64,000 nucleotides of DNA from assembly GCA_014338405.1 (NCBI GenBank), contig JTDE01000965.1, forward strand, positions 91,632-155,631, read 5' to 3'. The notes below the pieces were generated by a model that had not been told where the DNA came from, made no database searches, and saw nothing but the letters and a program-made list of their open reading frames with translations. Positions 51,501 to 61,326 of this stretch are shown in pieces; the first letter of the stretch is position 1; every line of letters starts with the position of its first letter. This DNA is from Paragonimus skrjabini miyazakii. Taxonomy: Eukaryota; Platyhelminthes; Trematoda; Plagiorchiida; Troglotrematidae. The position numbers and the translations under genes are program-made.

Positions 51501-54500
51501 GCCATCTGTGCATACTTAATAGTACGTTGTCAAAATCTCTGTGGTCCCAAGTACTGTCACTTATTGAGACCTACGATAGACCGGATTGGAACGTATATGT
51601 GATCGGTAAGTTACTGTGCAAAACAAGTTTTATCTCAGTGGACACTGTCATTCTTGCAGATACATAAGACTGTACGGATAGACGAAAGAAAGAAATGTCT
51701 GTTCATTAAAGTAAAGCTTTGATTCAGTCATCCCGAACTAAACCAACACGACTTTGTAATTTTCGAAGCTGGGCAAATAGCAGATGACTATCTTCAGCCA
51801 TGGTATCATTCACAAGGAGTATGAATTGACCAGATCAATACATTATTATTAGACATGAAATTGTTATCCGTGTACAACACTCGAAGTAATTTAACAGCTT
51901 TCCGCTCCTCTAAAATTAAGTATCACAATTATTCCCATGTCTGTTTGATGTGACAACAAAGGCGGTGACACACTAGATAAAAAACAGGCGGCCTGATTAC
52001 ATGAGAAAAGGAGATAATTGTTTTGCATTTACGCCACAGTGTTTACTGCCTTATGACATACAGGCCACATGAGGGCTGCGCACATCTGTTCTATTCAAAC
52101 CTAGATAGGAAAAATCTAAGTTAACTATGAAATATCTTCACTTTTTAAGTTTTGAAAAACAATCGACCAGTTCGCTGCTGCAGTTAGGCTATCTAGATAC
52201 CCGTTCACACAATTTACAGTTCTGATTTCTAACTGACAGTGCTCATTTCACACCTCATCTATGTTCACTATCTGCTTTGCTTTCAGATGGACAGATCACA
52301 AATCCAATTCACTTCCCCTATCCTATACAAACCTCCACTAATGATGACAATCTGGCCGATGTGGATAGCAGTGTGTCAACGGCACGTGGCAAAAAAGTGC
52401 GCAAACCGCGTACCATCTATTCTATTTGGCAGTTGCAAGTGCTCAATCGACGTTTTGTGCAATCCCAGTACTTGAATCTGACAGAACGTGCCAGCCTGGC
52501 CGCTCAACTCGGTCTGACCCAAACTCAGGTAAACCAGCTCAGATCAGGTGATCCAGTCGATTGTGCTTTGTTCACTACATTGTCAAATCTGACAGCTACA
52601 GTGCATACTGAATCGGTTGACATACTACCTCAAGGCTAGATGATAAATGCATTTGAACGCGTGATTACCATCAGACTGAAAGCACAATCAAAGGTGACAA
52701 TGGCGTATTCAAAGTGAACTAATACCAACTATATTAATCGAAACGTGCGATCTATAGTTTCATATACACAGAATGGAAGTGTTATGGGAATATTGCATCA
52801 ACACTGTTTGTGAATAGTTTTCGTAGTTAACTGAAGTATAACGGACTCAAGGAAGTTAGCGGAAATACGGCAAGCCAGTTTATGAAGACATGGAACAAAA
52901 GCGCAACACATCTCGTCTACTTCAATGCAACATACGTATTTCTGGTACGTGGGAAGTCACTATGATGACTAGTTATGCTCTACCAAAATAACGAGCAGTC
53001 AACAGAGTGATAATACGACTCCTGTTGCTGGTTCAAATTCAACAAAAATATGATCGTTGATAATCGCATCCCCTCATTCTAATTGACAGATGTGATTGTG
53101 GGCGCTGAACCGTATAGGTTGATCTAATACACTCAGTTTCACAGTTTTTCGTGCACATGTGTAGTTATACAGTACACATAGGCTAAAACGTCTGGAAAAA
53201 AGAAATCGATCACATATGAGTGAAAATGCGTTGTTTCACAAGTACACAGAAACCAGTCCTGACCTGCTTACAGAAAGTCATATCTATTTTACGGTGTGTT
53301 CAGTTTCATTCACTTTACCGAAACGACCTTCTATCCGGTCGTATACCGAATATAGACAAAGCAATTTTTACCCGTCTATCACAGATGATTTCAACCTGCA
53401 AACATCACTGTGTATTGTGACATGTTCAGATTAGCGCAGTTTGCACAGTTTGATTGGGGGCTGTATTTTGATTTACAGCTTTTGGGGATAGTAAGAAAAT
53501 ACAATTAACCAGTACACCCCTCTCTTACTGGTCCTGATGTGTACGGTACAGGTAAACGAACAGATTATTCACCGCTTAAGCTAGACATAGAAAGGCCTTC
53601 CAAAACACACTGAGCTTGAGGCCACGTGTTCAAGAACCATCGTTTATAGAATATTGAGAAACATTTATCTCTAATAGAAGACAAGAATTCCACCTTTCAC
53701 TGCGCATCGCGACGCTTAACCAACAGAGTAAGATAATTTTCGGGGGGAAACAGATCAATCTTGATGGATCTGAACAATGTATAAAATCATACGTACTCAA
53801 GATTCGTCTAGGATTGGTTCAGTGCATATCAGACATCAGAGTTCTCAGTTGGACATTTGTTAAAATGTGCCGACTAGGCTTCAGCGCCGATCGGGTGAAT
53901 TGGTTTACGCAACGACCTGTTCCAAACTAAGTTGAGAACATTCAGTCACTTCGTCAACTAAACATACGAAAATGGAAGTACGTACATATTGGGCAGGCTG
54001 TTCAAACTATCCAAGAAGCTTTGAATGAAATCACATGATCGTATCCGCACCTCCAGACAAATAGCATGCACATGAGACGCGTAGAAGACTTCATCAAAAA
54101 TAGATGTCAGTTATTTTTCCAGCGTGATAAACCATTGAGACCTGAAATGTCCGTCTAATAAGCAGACAGAACAATTTTGTTTTGTTACAGCGGGTTTGAA
54201 ACTTTTCACATTTTAAACAAGGGGCTCAAAAATTATGTCATGCAATTAAGTGTACGTTCAAAATAGTCCTCTGTTAGTAAAAACAGTTACTCTGAACCGT
54301 GATTCAGTCGAATCCCGGTAGTAGTACCAATCCTCTGTTCTGGTTGACCAGTTTTACTAAAAAATGCAATACTTACTATAAATACCATCCCTCCAGTTTG
54401 TTACCTCAAGTTACCTAAAAAGGAAGTGTACACAGTGAAATGTATATAATCATATAGGACATAAATACTCTATCCCAGGAAATGTAACTCATACAGTTTA

Positions 54501-57500
54501 ACGTACATCAGGCAAATTAAAAACGATTCCAATATTGTTTACTTATACACACTTTTTCTTGGAATACACTTTTTCCTCTCCAAGTGTAGAACTACTAGCA
54601 ACTTAATGACTTGCTTAGACATATTTACCTGGAATTACATGTACGAAGGCACGTTTGAGAGGTTCTTCGGCTGGCATCTGAATTTTCATCAACTCTATGT
54701 TTCAGTTAACTATCGTACTAAATGTTCACTTCGTTAGTGTCATCTTTGAACAAAACGATCGGTATGACAATTGCGTGAATGTTTGTTAGCAAAAGTCTCG
54801 TTAACTACACAGCTCAATCCGATTTTGGGAATGAGCATGTTACGATTGCAACTTTTCATTGCATACAAGGTTCTATGACAAAAATACTTTAACATAATGT
54901 TATATAAAGAATTTTTATAAAATGATTGCCCTACACTTGTCAAACTGATCCTATTTCAATATGATTGATCCAAATTAGGGGACTATTTTTTCACTATTTT
55001 TACTGGCTGATATTGTGTCAAACCATTTTACGTTGAGTTGCCACATTTAGTTTCTCTTGTAAACAAGTCAGGTAGATTTATCGAAGGCTGTTCACAATAT
55101 CGTTAAGAAACGTACATTCGCTTGATTATGATACAGCCCGTGAATATTGAGATCTTGTTAACTAAACAAGCTCATGGCGAGTCTTCCAGAGAACAAACGC
55201 TGATCATCTTGTGTGATTCAAATACTTATGTCAAAACGAAACAGAGTTCCAATAACTCCAGTATGAACGCCGCTCAGGCATGTATCCGCTCTTTTGACAT
55301 GTAGAAACACCAACTTCAGCAAGCACAGAGATTTGATCCACGGGCTTCGTGAGATTAGCATGTTGATGCCTACTCGGCAGATTTAAGGTTAGATATCATA
55401 CAGGACCATTAGATCACAACCGTTTGTGATCAATGCTCAGATGACCCGATTACCACCCATGAAATTACAGTAACTGTATTGTCACCTGTTGTCGATATCC
55501 CCGAAAAATATTCGTATCATGAGTGCGTAAGGTTCAGTTCATCAACATCCCTGGTTATTCACTGGTAAGTTTTCTGCGCCCAGCTTATCATCTCTCCGCA
55601 TCCCCACAGACAGATAAGATGAACACCAATTGTTGGCGGGTTGTGGGCTACATGAATTAACAAAAATGAGCACAGAAAACCTATTGTTATCACTTCAAGT
55701 CCATATAACTCTACAGAGACTATTTTCGATTGTGTACGATAACCAGGCTATATTATTAGAATCGTAAACACTGACTCATTAACCTGGGTGAACAAGAAGT
55801 AGTTCAATGAAAGGTTTAGATTATTACTGTGAGCTACGGCTTACGTGGTAAAGACAAGAAGAATGCTTTATAAACTTCAAAGTGAAATCCTCACAAAATC
55901 ATTATGAAGAACACGGGAAACTGTTTGCAGGTCTTTGGTCGTTTCGGTGCGTGCTACCAAATGAATAAGTTGGCTATTCTATCCACAACTTCAACCGCAC
56001 ATCAGTTCTCAGTTAGCTTCGGGCTACTATGTCCTGGTAACACGCAAGCCTACTTTGACCACACGTAGCACATTCACTCGATGTGGCGTTCACAATGGTG
56101 TAGAAACAGATGTCTCCGTCAGCCTGTGACCATCTGTCGCATCCGAATGTCAGCGCCGTCGTCTCCTGTTTTTCGGTCAGCGTTTCGGAGCCATGGTTGG
56201 TCACGTGACCCAATGGGCTATCGTATATCTCGTCTGGTAGGAAGACGGAATGGTTAGAGGGAGCTTTGAAAAGTGTGAGGTAGCCGGTCGCAACTTTCGG
56301 CATTAATGTGAAACAGTAGTAAAAAACTGAACACCACCCACAATCGATATCAGCCCTTGTATTCAGATAGGCCTTTCGGCTAGACCACTTCGAAAGGAAG
56401 CACTAGACTCGAGTTTCGCTCTTATTAGAGCTCATCAATAGTGCATATCCTTATCCGGATCGTAGTTTGCACTCTGATCCTTGTGCTTGTAAGACTAACG
56501 TGTTAATCACAACGCCAGTAACCTCACAATAGGCATGACCAAATAATCAAATGCATTTATAGTTTGCAATAGAAAAAGCTCTGGACTGAGGTGAGTGCTG
56601 AAACGGATGGTTTAAACGCACGCGTTCATGACTCTATGATGGTTACACGAAACTCTGGTAATTTTTCCACTGTTTATATACAATTGTCAAATCGTTGCCC
56701 AACTCGTATGGTTACTGCATCATGCTGTTAGTTTTCCTCGCAACGTTGCACGGTAATATTGAATTTCAACGATTTCGTGTTCTGCAACCAGTACGTATGC
56801 TCGCACAATGAAACCCGAAAAGCTTTTGATCCAACTCACGAATAGTACGTTCTGTGTTCAGATATTGATCGATGACCTTGATGTTTGAAGCGTTGTTCCG
56901 GATCACGTTTCGTTCTCCAGAGAGTTGTCTGAACGTGCGCTGGTGCTCGCGCTCGCGCTCGCGCCCGCTTCAGCCCTGCAATGTAATGTTTAACAAATAC
57001 TAAATCGATAGGCCAGTTGGCTGCTCGATTGGTTTGCGACCGATTTTGAACTCAATCGCCAAAAGGAACCGAGTGACATGAGTGCTTACTCGATTGTGTG
57101 TACGTGCCAGCGTGCTACCTCACTCGCACGATTGCGAGCGTGTAGGCGCGTGCACCGAATCGAGACACACATTGCTGGTGATGTCAAATGCGGGGTTTAT
57201 AAATCAGTGCGCTGGACGACGACTCAGTCATCGTCTGACTGACCACACTGCGAATTTTTGACACCGGTACAGCGGCTACCGACATTCGATATATTGATAA
57301 GCGTACGTTAGCACTTACGGGAGCGTGCATATGTGTGCGTGTTCCTGAATTTTCAAACCTACATGAGTGCTCGACGGGGTTGCTAAGGCATTGCTGTACA
57401 GATGCTGGTGTTTTGTTGCCGACCGAACTTTAGAGCAAAGCACCACCACCAGAAAAGCATTCAGAAGACGAGGCTTGGTGATATCCAATTTCAAAAATGC

Positions 57501-60500
57501 TGTCGGTAACTTGGAGTAGATTTAAACCAAACGAATCGCTTCATGACCAACAATACCCTGTTGAATGTCTTGTGTAAACGGAGCAGAAAACGGTCTGTTG
57601 AGGCCGAATGTCACTGTATTACAGTTGAATCTCGGGACCGTAAGCATGCTCATCTAAAGTCAAGTTCAATAGGTTTTAATACTACTGTGAGGCACCTACT
57701 GTTAGAACAGAAACGGTCTTATATTTTTCAACGTTGATAACCACTCTCCTACCAGGATCACTGATAATTTACTAGTGAAGGAAATACTTGAACGTCGACT
57801 TAGTGAAGATATAATGAAGCAATCCGTTGGTATGATAAAGGCTGCTATAGGATATTGCTGATAGAACGTTGAAACTCTTCAGACGCTGCTTCCCGCGTCT
57901 AAACTATCAATGTGGCTAAAAATTCAACCCACACTGGCCTAAACCCAAAAACAAACATTAGTGTTTACAACAAACCTCACTATTAACTCGTCGAAATTCC
58001 TGTTACGGATAGGCACGAGAGGTGAATTACACTTTTTAGAAATGTGATGTATAGAAATTTAGATTCTTGCTCGACATTTGATATGTTCCGATCACCACAG
58101 TACGGTTTCAGCTGAGTGTTACTACTCACAATTCCAGGACACCTCTAGAATATTGGAATTCATATAACCCTTAATAAACTGGGGTGAATTTTCTTTTGAT
58201 TCTGTACAATCTGTGAATGATGAATTGCGTCTAGTTATCTTGATACAGTGCAGTACACTGTTCTACTATGAAGAACCCTCAGGAAGAATCGATTCTTCGG
58301 GATAAGAAGCGTTTGTCGTTAAGCTGCTTCATTGAAGATAACTCTTGGAACCATAAAGAGGGCATTGTTTGGAGTGCGTATTTGTGGAATCCCTCTCAAG
58401 GAGAGATAGTGGAAAAACAGTCTTATCAAGCAGATTCAAACCTTGGCCTCATGGCGGACCACCCAACTACATACGTCCGCTAGTGAGGAGTTTCCGTACA
58501 CTGCTATGATGAGCTAAAAGCTGATACACGCCCTCCTGTTCAATTACTTCAGGTATGACCTCTTGCAAATACTAGCGCGCAAAGCATATCTGATTAGTTG
58601 ACATGTTGTATGAGTTCCTGGAAGTAGTAATTCAAATGACTCATTTGCAGTGTAAACTAGAGTTCTTTTAGCTGAGAAACCAAAAGAACCAAATCACACT
58701 CAAGAGTCCTAGGGTTTCCTAAGGCACTAACCGACTGAGTGACATTCCCTAAAATCCTTTCTGTTTCATTAATTTTTTTAATATAATTCTTATTTAAACT
58801 AAGACAGTGCACGTAATTTTCCCCCGCCGATTGAGAGTCCCTGCTGTTAGATATTGGTTGAACGGCTCCCATATAAATCATGACAGCCTGACCATATCTC
58901 AGCTGGGCGGGTAACCATGCGGTTGCACAACAGATTATACTGCATAGAGTAAATCCAATTCCCCTTCTCTCTCCCTTTTTTTACCTCTGGGGGTATAAGA
59001 ATATTATTACTATTTGTTTCAAACTGTCATCTTTCATGAATGTATGTCTATTGATCAATCACTAAAGTAAACTACATACCAGGACAACTCTCTTCAGAAT
59101 GTCTACTTCATTCCAACATACTGAGTATATTCTTGATGTGGTCGCAGTATTAATCATGTGTACCCGTCTATTTCAAAGTTTCTGATAAAATAACCTTCAT
59201 ATCATTTTAATTTAATGAGATTCTAATCTTATTCCTCGTAGGATGTGAAACACTTTCACACAGCAAGTTGTTTCACTTCCTCAAAAGTGTTCGTTGATTA
59301 GGAGCGTACGATTTATTCAAACGGAATGTCTTATTCACGAAAAGACAAACAACTTCGAAAAGTACTACAGTGTAGGTGTTTGAAAGTAAATGACACAATT
59401 ATAGTGAAATTTTAAAAAAGTATACCTACTAAATCCCAGTGCCAACGAAAAGTCCGATTGTGAACAATATTGATTAAAAATTTCAGTGCGAAAACAGTAA
59501 GAACATGTGAGCTAATGAAAACGACAATTACGTTTCTGTTGTTCATTCACAACTATAATTGCAAAGTTAATTTAAAGAAACAGTGAGCGCCATTTCTCCA
59601 TTTTTGATAACTTCCGTCTCGAAAATAAACGTTATTTTGCGCATTAACTCGTGAATGGGCTAATCCCTAAAGAGAATGTGCAAGAGGAAACATAAATACG
59701 GATTGTATTTGTTCTGCGTATACAGTATCTACTGTTGAGTGACCCTTGATGATTATGTGCCACGATTGCACCAACTAGTATGCATTATACATCAAGTGAT
59801 GTTTTCCAACATATTTTCTCACTGTAGGTAAAGATTTGGTTTCAAAACAAACGTTCAAAGTTGAAGAAGATTCTACGACAAGGTCAAGATCCCACAGCTT
59901 TTCTAAGTGGAATATTAAACGAAGCATTACCAGATCAATCGGTGAGTAATGGGGCAATTTTTCTTGCGTTTCATGCTAACATTTGTCTATGTTGTGTTTC
60001 TGCGTGTGTTCCAACTGATATGATGCTTGTATGTTAAGAGAGAAATGACAATAATCAACCACTTAATACACGACAGTCAGTAAGTAACATGTTAGGACAA
60101 GTGCACGTTTTTTAAACTTTTTTTATAATTGTACATTTTCCTGACAGGAAAGCGAAGATGGCACTTCACCATCCACGACACCTCACCCAATGACAGGCCG
60201 AATGTACGGTTCAACCACCAGTGATATTGGTGAAGCCAAATCAGAAAAGGGTTATCTGAATGAATCGGATGAGAACAAAATACCCACAGAGAGTGAGGAT
60301 CGAGTGAATGTTATAGATAATCAAACGGCTGACGTTGATAATGACCTTATTAAAACAACGCCAAGCGGCAAATATGATTATGTCCCATATGATGCACAAA
60401 ACGAGGAAACAAAGTACGAAAGATTGGGTCAGGTGAACACTTACATCACTACTCAGGACCAAGATCACCCCATTAAAGATACTGTATCTTTTGTAGCTGG

Positions 60501-61326
60501 ACAATCACCCACCTCAAATACCGGCAGCCAAACTCCCTTCTCATCTTCTTCGTCTTATGCGGAATCAAAAGAAGAACTCTCCCCTCGACGGACAAGCAGA
60601 AGTGTAGGTTCAACTTGGAGCCCTATATGTTCAACACGACGGCAGAATTCAGACTCAGTAGATGGTACTGCTCAACCGCAACACGTGGCAGTTCACTGCG
60701 TATCTGATAAGGACATTGCTGTACAACGCAACCCCTGTGCAAGTAAGGCTTGCAATGAACAGGATCATTTCATCCAAAGTATAAAATCAACATTTACTCC
60801 CACGTGCCTAGAAGCTGTTCCTGGCGAAAGGATTTATCCACAATCTTCTGGCATGGACCAGGCAACTTTCAGCATCTCATATCCAAGAACAAACTCCGGG
60901 TTCTATTCCTGGTTAAACCATGCTCGTGATGTAAATAATGGTATTCTGTCTAGGTTTTCACAGCCATTCTATCCCGCAGTGCAGCCACGAACCAATCAAT
61001 ACCACACCGCCCGTGCCACTCATCCCCATCTGTTATCTACTGCTTACAGATTTCAGTGGGATTCTTGTCCGCCCGCGCAACTAAACAGGCATGATAAGTG
61101 GCCGGTTGTTGGTACTAACACAACTGATCCTATGGTGTCTGACCATCATCACCAGCAGCAATATTTTCGTTATCCTTTCAGCACCGCCCCTGACCAATCA
61201 GGAAACCACGTGAACACAATTACGTCAGAGCACACATCATACGATGACTATTCTTTACAGTCGCCTTTCGAACTGACTCAAACGGAGCATGGAATTGTGG
61301 ATAGTGCTAGACTTTTTAAATCTTGA
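41398..61326 (+). CDS. Dlx: Distal-less/Dlx family homeobox transcription factor, four exons
   Basis: Predicted coding exons are 41398-42586, 52287-52528, 59828-59941 and 60148-61326: 2724 bases, 907 residues. All borders are GT..AG and keep frame. The homeodomain is residues 434-493. It has Arg5 (438), the Dlx signature RKPRTIYS with Tyr8, Leu16, Phe20, QYLNLTERASLAAQLGLTQTQ, and helix 3 VKIWFQNKRSK with Trp48, Gln50, Asn51 and Arg53. An intron splits it between positions 44 and 45, a site used by Dlx genes. Dlx proteins act in the nucleus as DNA-binding regulators of development. Differences from the usual Dlx domain include Ile10, Trp11, Lys52 and Leu56. The flanks (about 430 residues before, 414 after) are Ser/Thr/Pro/Gln-rich and likely disordered; the protein is about three times the length usual for vertebrate Dlx. 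The start ATG is the first after an in-frame TAG (41383-41385). Confidence 0.92.
43622..43638. repeat. (AAAC)4 microsatellite
   Basis: Four AAAC units with a partial fifth in Dlx intron 1. Confidence 0.75.
43885..44205 (-). repeat. tRNA-headed short repeat, minus copy in Dlx intron 1
   Basis: The family marker reads CATTCGAAAAGTGGCACTAG then ACTCGAGTTTCG (about 43946-43977). The degraded tRNA-like head follows (CCACACCATTG...CCGTGTTACC), then the border CATTAGGCACTACCGAG (about 44080-44097). The tail TGAGGCTCAGACTGCCCAAT (about 44142) resembles that at 9.33 kb. The copy is antisense to the host gene. Confidence 0.65.
47320..47790. promoter_or_regulatory. CpG-dense block in Dlx intron 1 (candidate regulatory island)
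   Basis: CpG dinucleotides are crowded here (for example CCGATCGG, GCGCGCGTATG, ACGCGCGTACGCCC, ACGCGAACGGTCGGACG) against an AT-rich surround. Open frames on both strands (47328-47543 minus, 47531-47863 plus, 47659-47877 minus) follow from the base composition and lack any domain. An enhancer, an alternative promoter or a GC-rich repeat are all possible; no TATA/initiator pair was found. Confidence 0.35.
50287..50304. repeat. (AT)9 microsatellite
   Basis: Nine AT units in Dlx intron 1, with no LINE remnant seen beside it. Confidence 0.85.
52287..52528 (+). CDS. Dlx: Dlx exon 2 (homeodomain helices 1 and 2)
   Basis: Encodes the last two bases of codon 397 through residue 477, including the N-terminal arm and helices 1 and 2 of the homeodomain (positions 1-44). 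The acceptor is TTTGCTTTCAG; the donor is CAG|GTAAAC. Reading on past the donor gives 36 more residues to a TAG at 52637-52639, a 513-residue form without the recognition helix. Confidence 0.92.
56335..56560 (-). repeat. tRNA-headed short repeat, minus copy in Dlx intron 2
   Basis: CACTTCGAAAGGAAGCACTA then GACTCGAGTTTCGCTC (about 56388-56423) is the best preserved family marker in the window. The border CCTCACAATAGGCATGACC (about 56521-56540) is also kept. The tRNA-like head between them (about 56470-56520) is similar to the 32.6 kb copy, including ATCC..TGTGCTTGTAAGA. Confidence 0.7.
56690..56830 (-). repeat. Diverged copy of the 24.6 kb transposon-derived fragment
   Basis: GCATCATGCTGTTAGTTTTC then CTCGCAACGTTG (about 56718-56750) pairs with the block at 24613-24645. 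On the minus strand it reads CNVARKTNSMMQ, parallel to SNVAGKTTMMMQ in the other copy. Stops occur on both sides. The protein family is not recognised. Confidence 0.4.
56945..56968. repeat. GCTCGC hexamer array
   Basis: About four units of GCTCGC (the last changed to GCGCCCGC) inside a CpG-dense part of Dlx intron 2. Confidence 0.7.
57191..57232 (+). promoter_or_regulatory. Candidate internal core promoter: TATA box plus initiator
   Basis: TATAAA at 57198-57203 is followed by TCAGTC at 57224-57229, an initiator-type motif. The A at 57226 is 28 bases from the first T of the box, the normal spacing. The pair sits in a CpG-dense block (56.93-57.33 kb) between Dlx exons 2 and 3. An ATG at 57543 opens a 64-codon frame downstream that shows no domain. 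Motif pairs like this also arise by chance, so this is only a candidate. Confidence 0.3.
59828..59941 (+). CDS. Dlx: Dlx exon 3 (homeodomain recognition helix)
   Basis: A 38-codon exon, phase 0 at both ends, encoding residues 478-515. It starts with VKIWFQNKRSKLKK, helix 3 of the homeodomain, which contacts DNA through Gln50 and Asn51. The acceptor is TTTCTCACTGTAG; the donor is TCG|GTGAGT. Confidence 0.94.
59942..60147 (+). other. Dlx intron 3 (206 bases)
   Basis: Begins GTGAGT and ends CATTTTCCTGACAG. Nothing else is seen in it. Confidence 0.9.
60148..61326 (+). CDS. Dlx: Dlx exon 4 (C-terminal region)
   Basis: Encodes residues 516-907, ending at TGA 61324-61326. It has a Ser/Thr/Pro-rich start, an acidic Asp/Glu-rich part (about 545-620), a serine run (SSSSS, near 647-652), a W-S-P-I tetrapeptide at 672-675 and a His/Gln patch (HHHQQQ) near the end. 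No second domain is recognised. The frame is joined directly to exon 3 without frameshift. Confidence 0.9.
   Translation, partial: ESEDGTSPSTTPHPMTGRMYGSTTSDIGEAKSEKGYLNESDENKIPTESEDRVNVIDNQTADVDNDLIKTTPSGKYDYVPYDAQNEETKYERLGQVNTYITTQDQDHPIKDTVSFVAGQSPTSNTGSQTPFSSSSSYAESKEELSPRRTSRSVGSTWSPICSTRRQNSDSVDGTAQPQHVAVHCVSDKDIAVQRNPCASKACNEQDHFIQSIKSTFTPTCLEAVPGERIYPQSSGMDQATFSISYPRTNSGFYSWLNHARDVNNGILSRFSQPFYPAVQPRTNQYHTARATHPHLLSTAYRFQWDSCPPAQLNRHDKWPVVGTNTTDPMVSDHHHQQQYFRYPFSTAPDQSGNHVNTITSEHTSYDDYSLQSPFELTQTEHGIVDSARLFKS

Larger units (their letters stand above)
42587..52286 (+). other. Dlx intron 1 (about 9.7 kb)
   Basis: Begins GTAAGT and ends CTTTGCTTTCAG, both strong splice signals. It holds a tRNA-headed repeat (about 43.9-44.2 kb), an AAAC run, a CpG-dense block (47.3-47.8 kb) and (AT)9 at 50287-50304. 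Open frames inside (for example 78 codons at 44724, 91 at 48906) have no domain. Confidence 0.85.
52529..59827 (+). other. Dlx intron 2 (about 7.3 kb, within the homeobox)
   Basis: Phase-0 intron between homeodomain positions 44 and 45. It contains a tRNA-headed repeat (56.3-56.56 kb), a copy of the 24.6 kb repeat (56.7 kb) and a CpG-dense block with a candidate promoter (56.93-57.33 kb). Open frames at 53216-53434, 56013-56303 (minus, 96 codons) and 58268-58483 have no recognised domain. Confidence 0.88.

Noticed and set aside
52287..59941. Homeodomain as Msx, NK or Bar class
   Set aside because: RKPRTIY, QYL-x-L-x-ERA and GLTQTQVKIWFQN together fit Dlx best; Tyr8 and Ile7 are typical of Dlx.
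60241..60504. 87-codon minus-strand frame over Dlx exon 4
   Set aside because: Shadow of the exon 4 frame; hydrophobic composition comes from complementing acidic codons.
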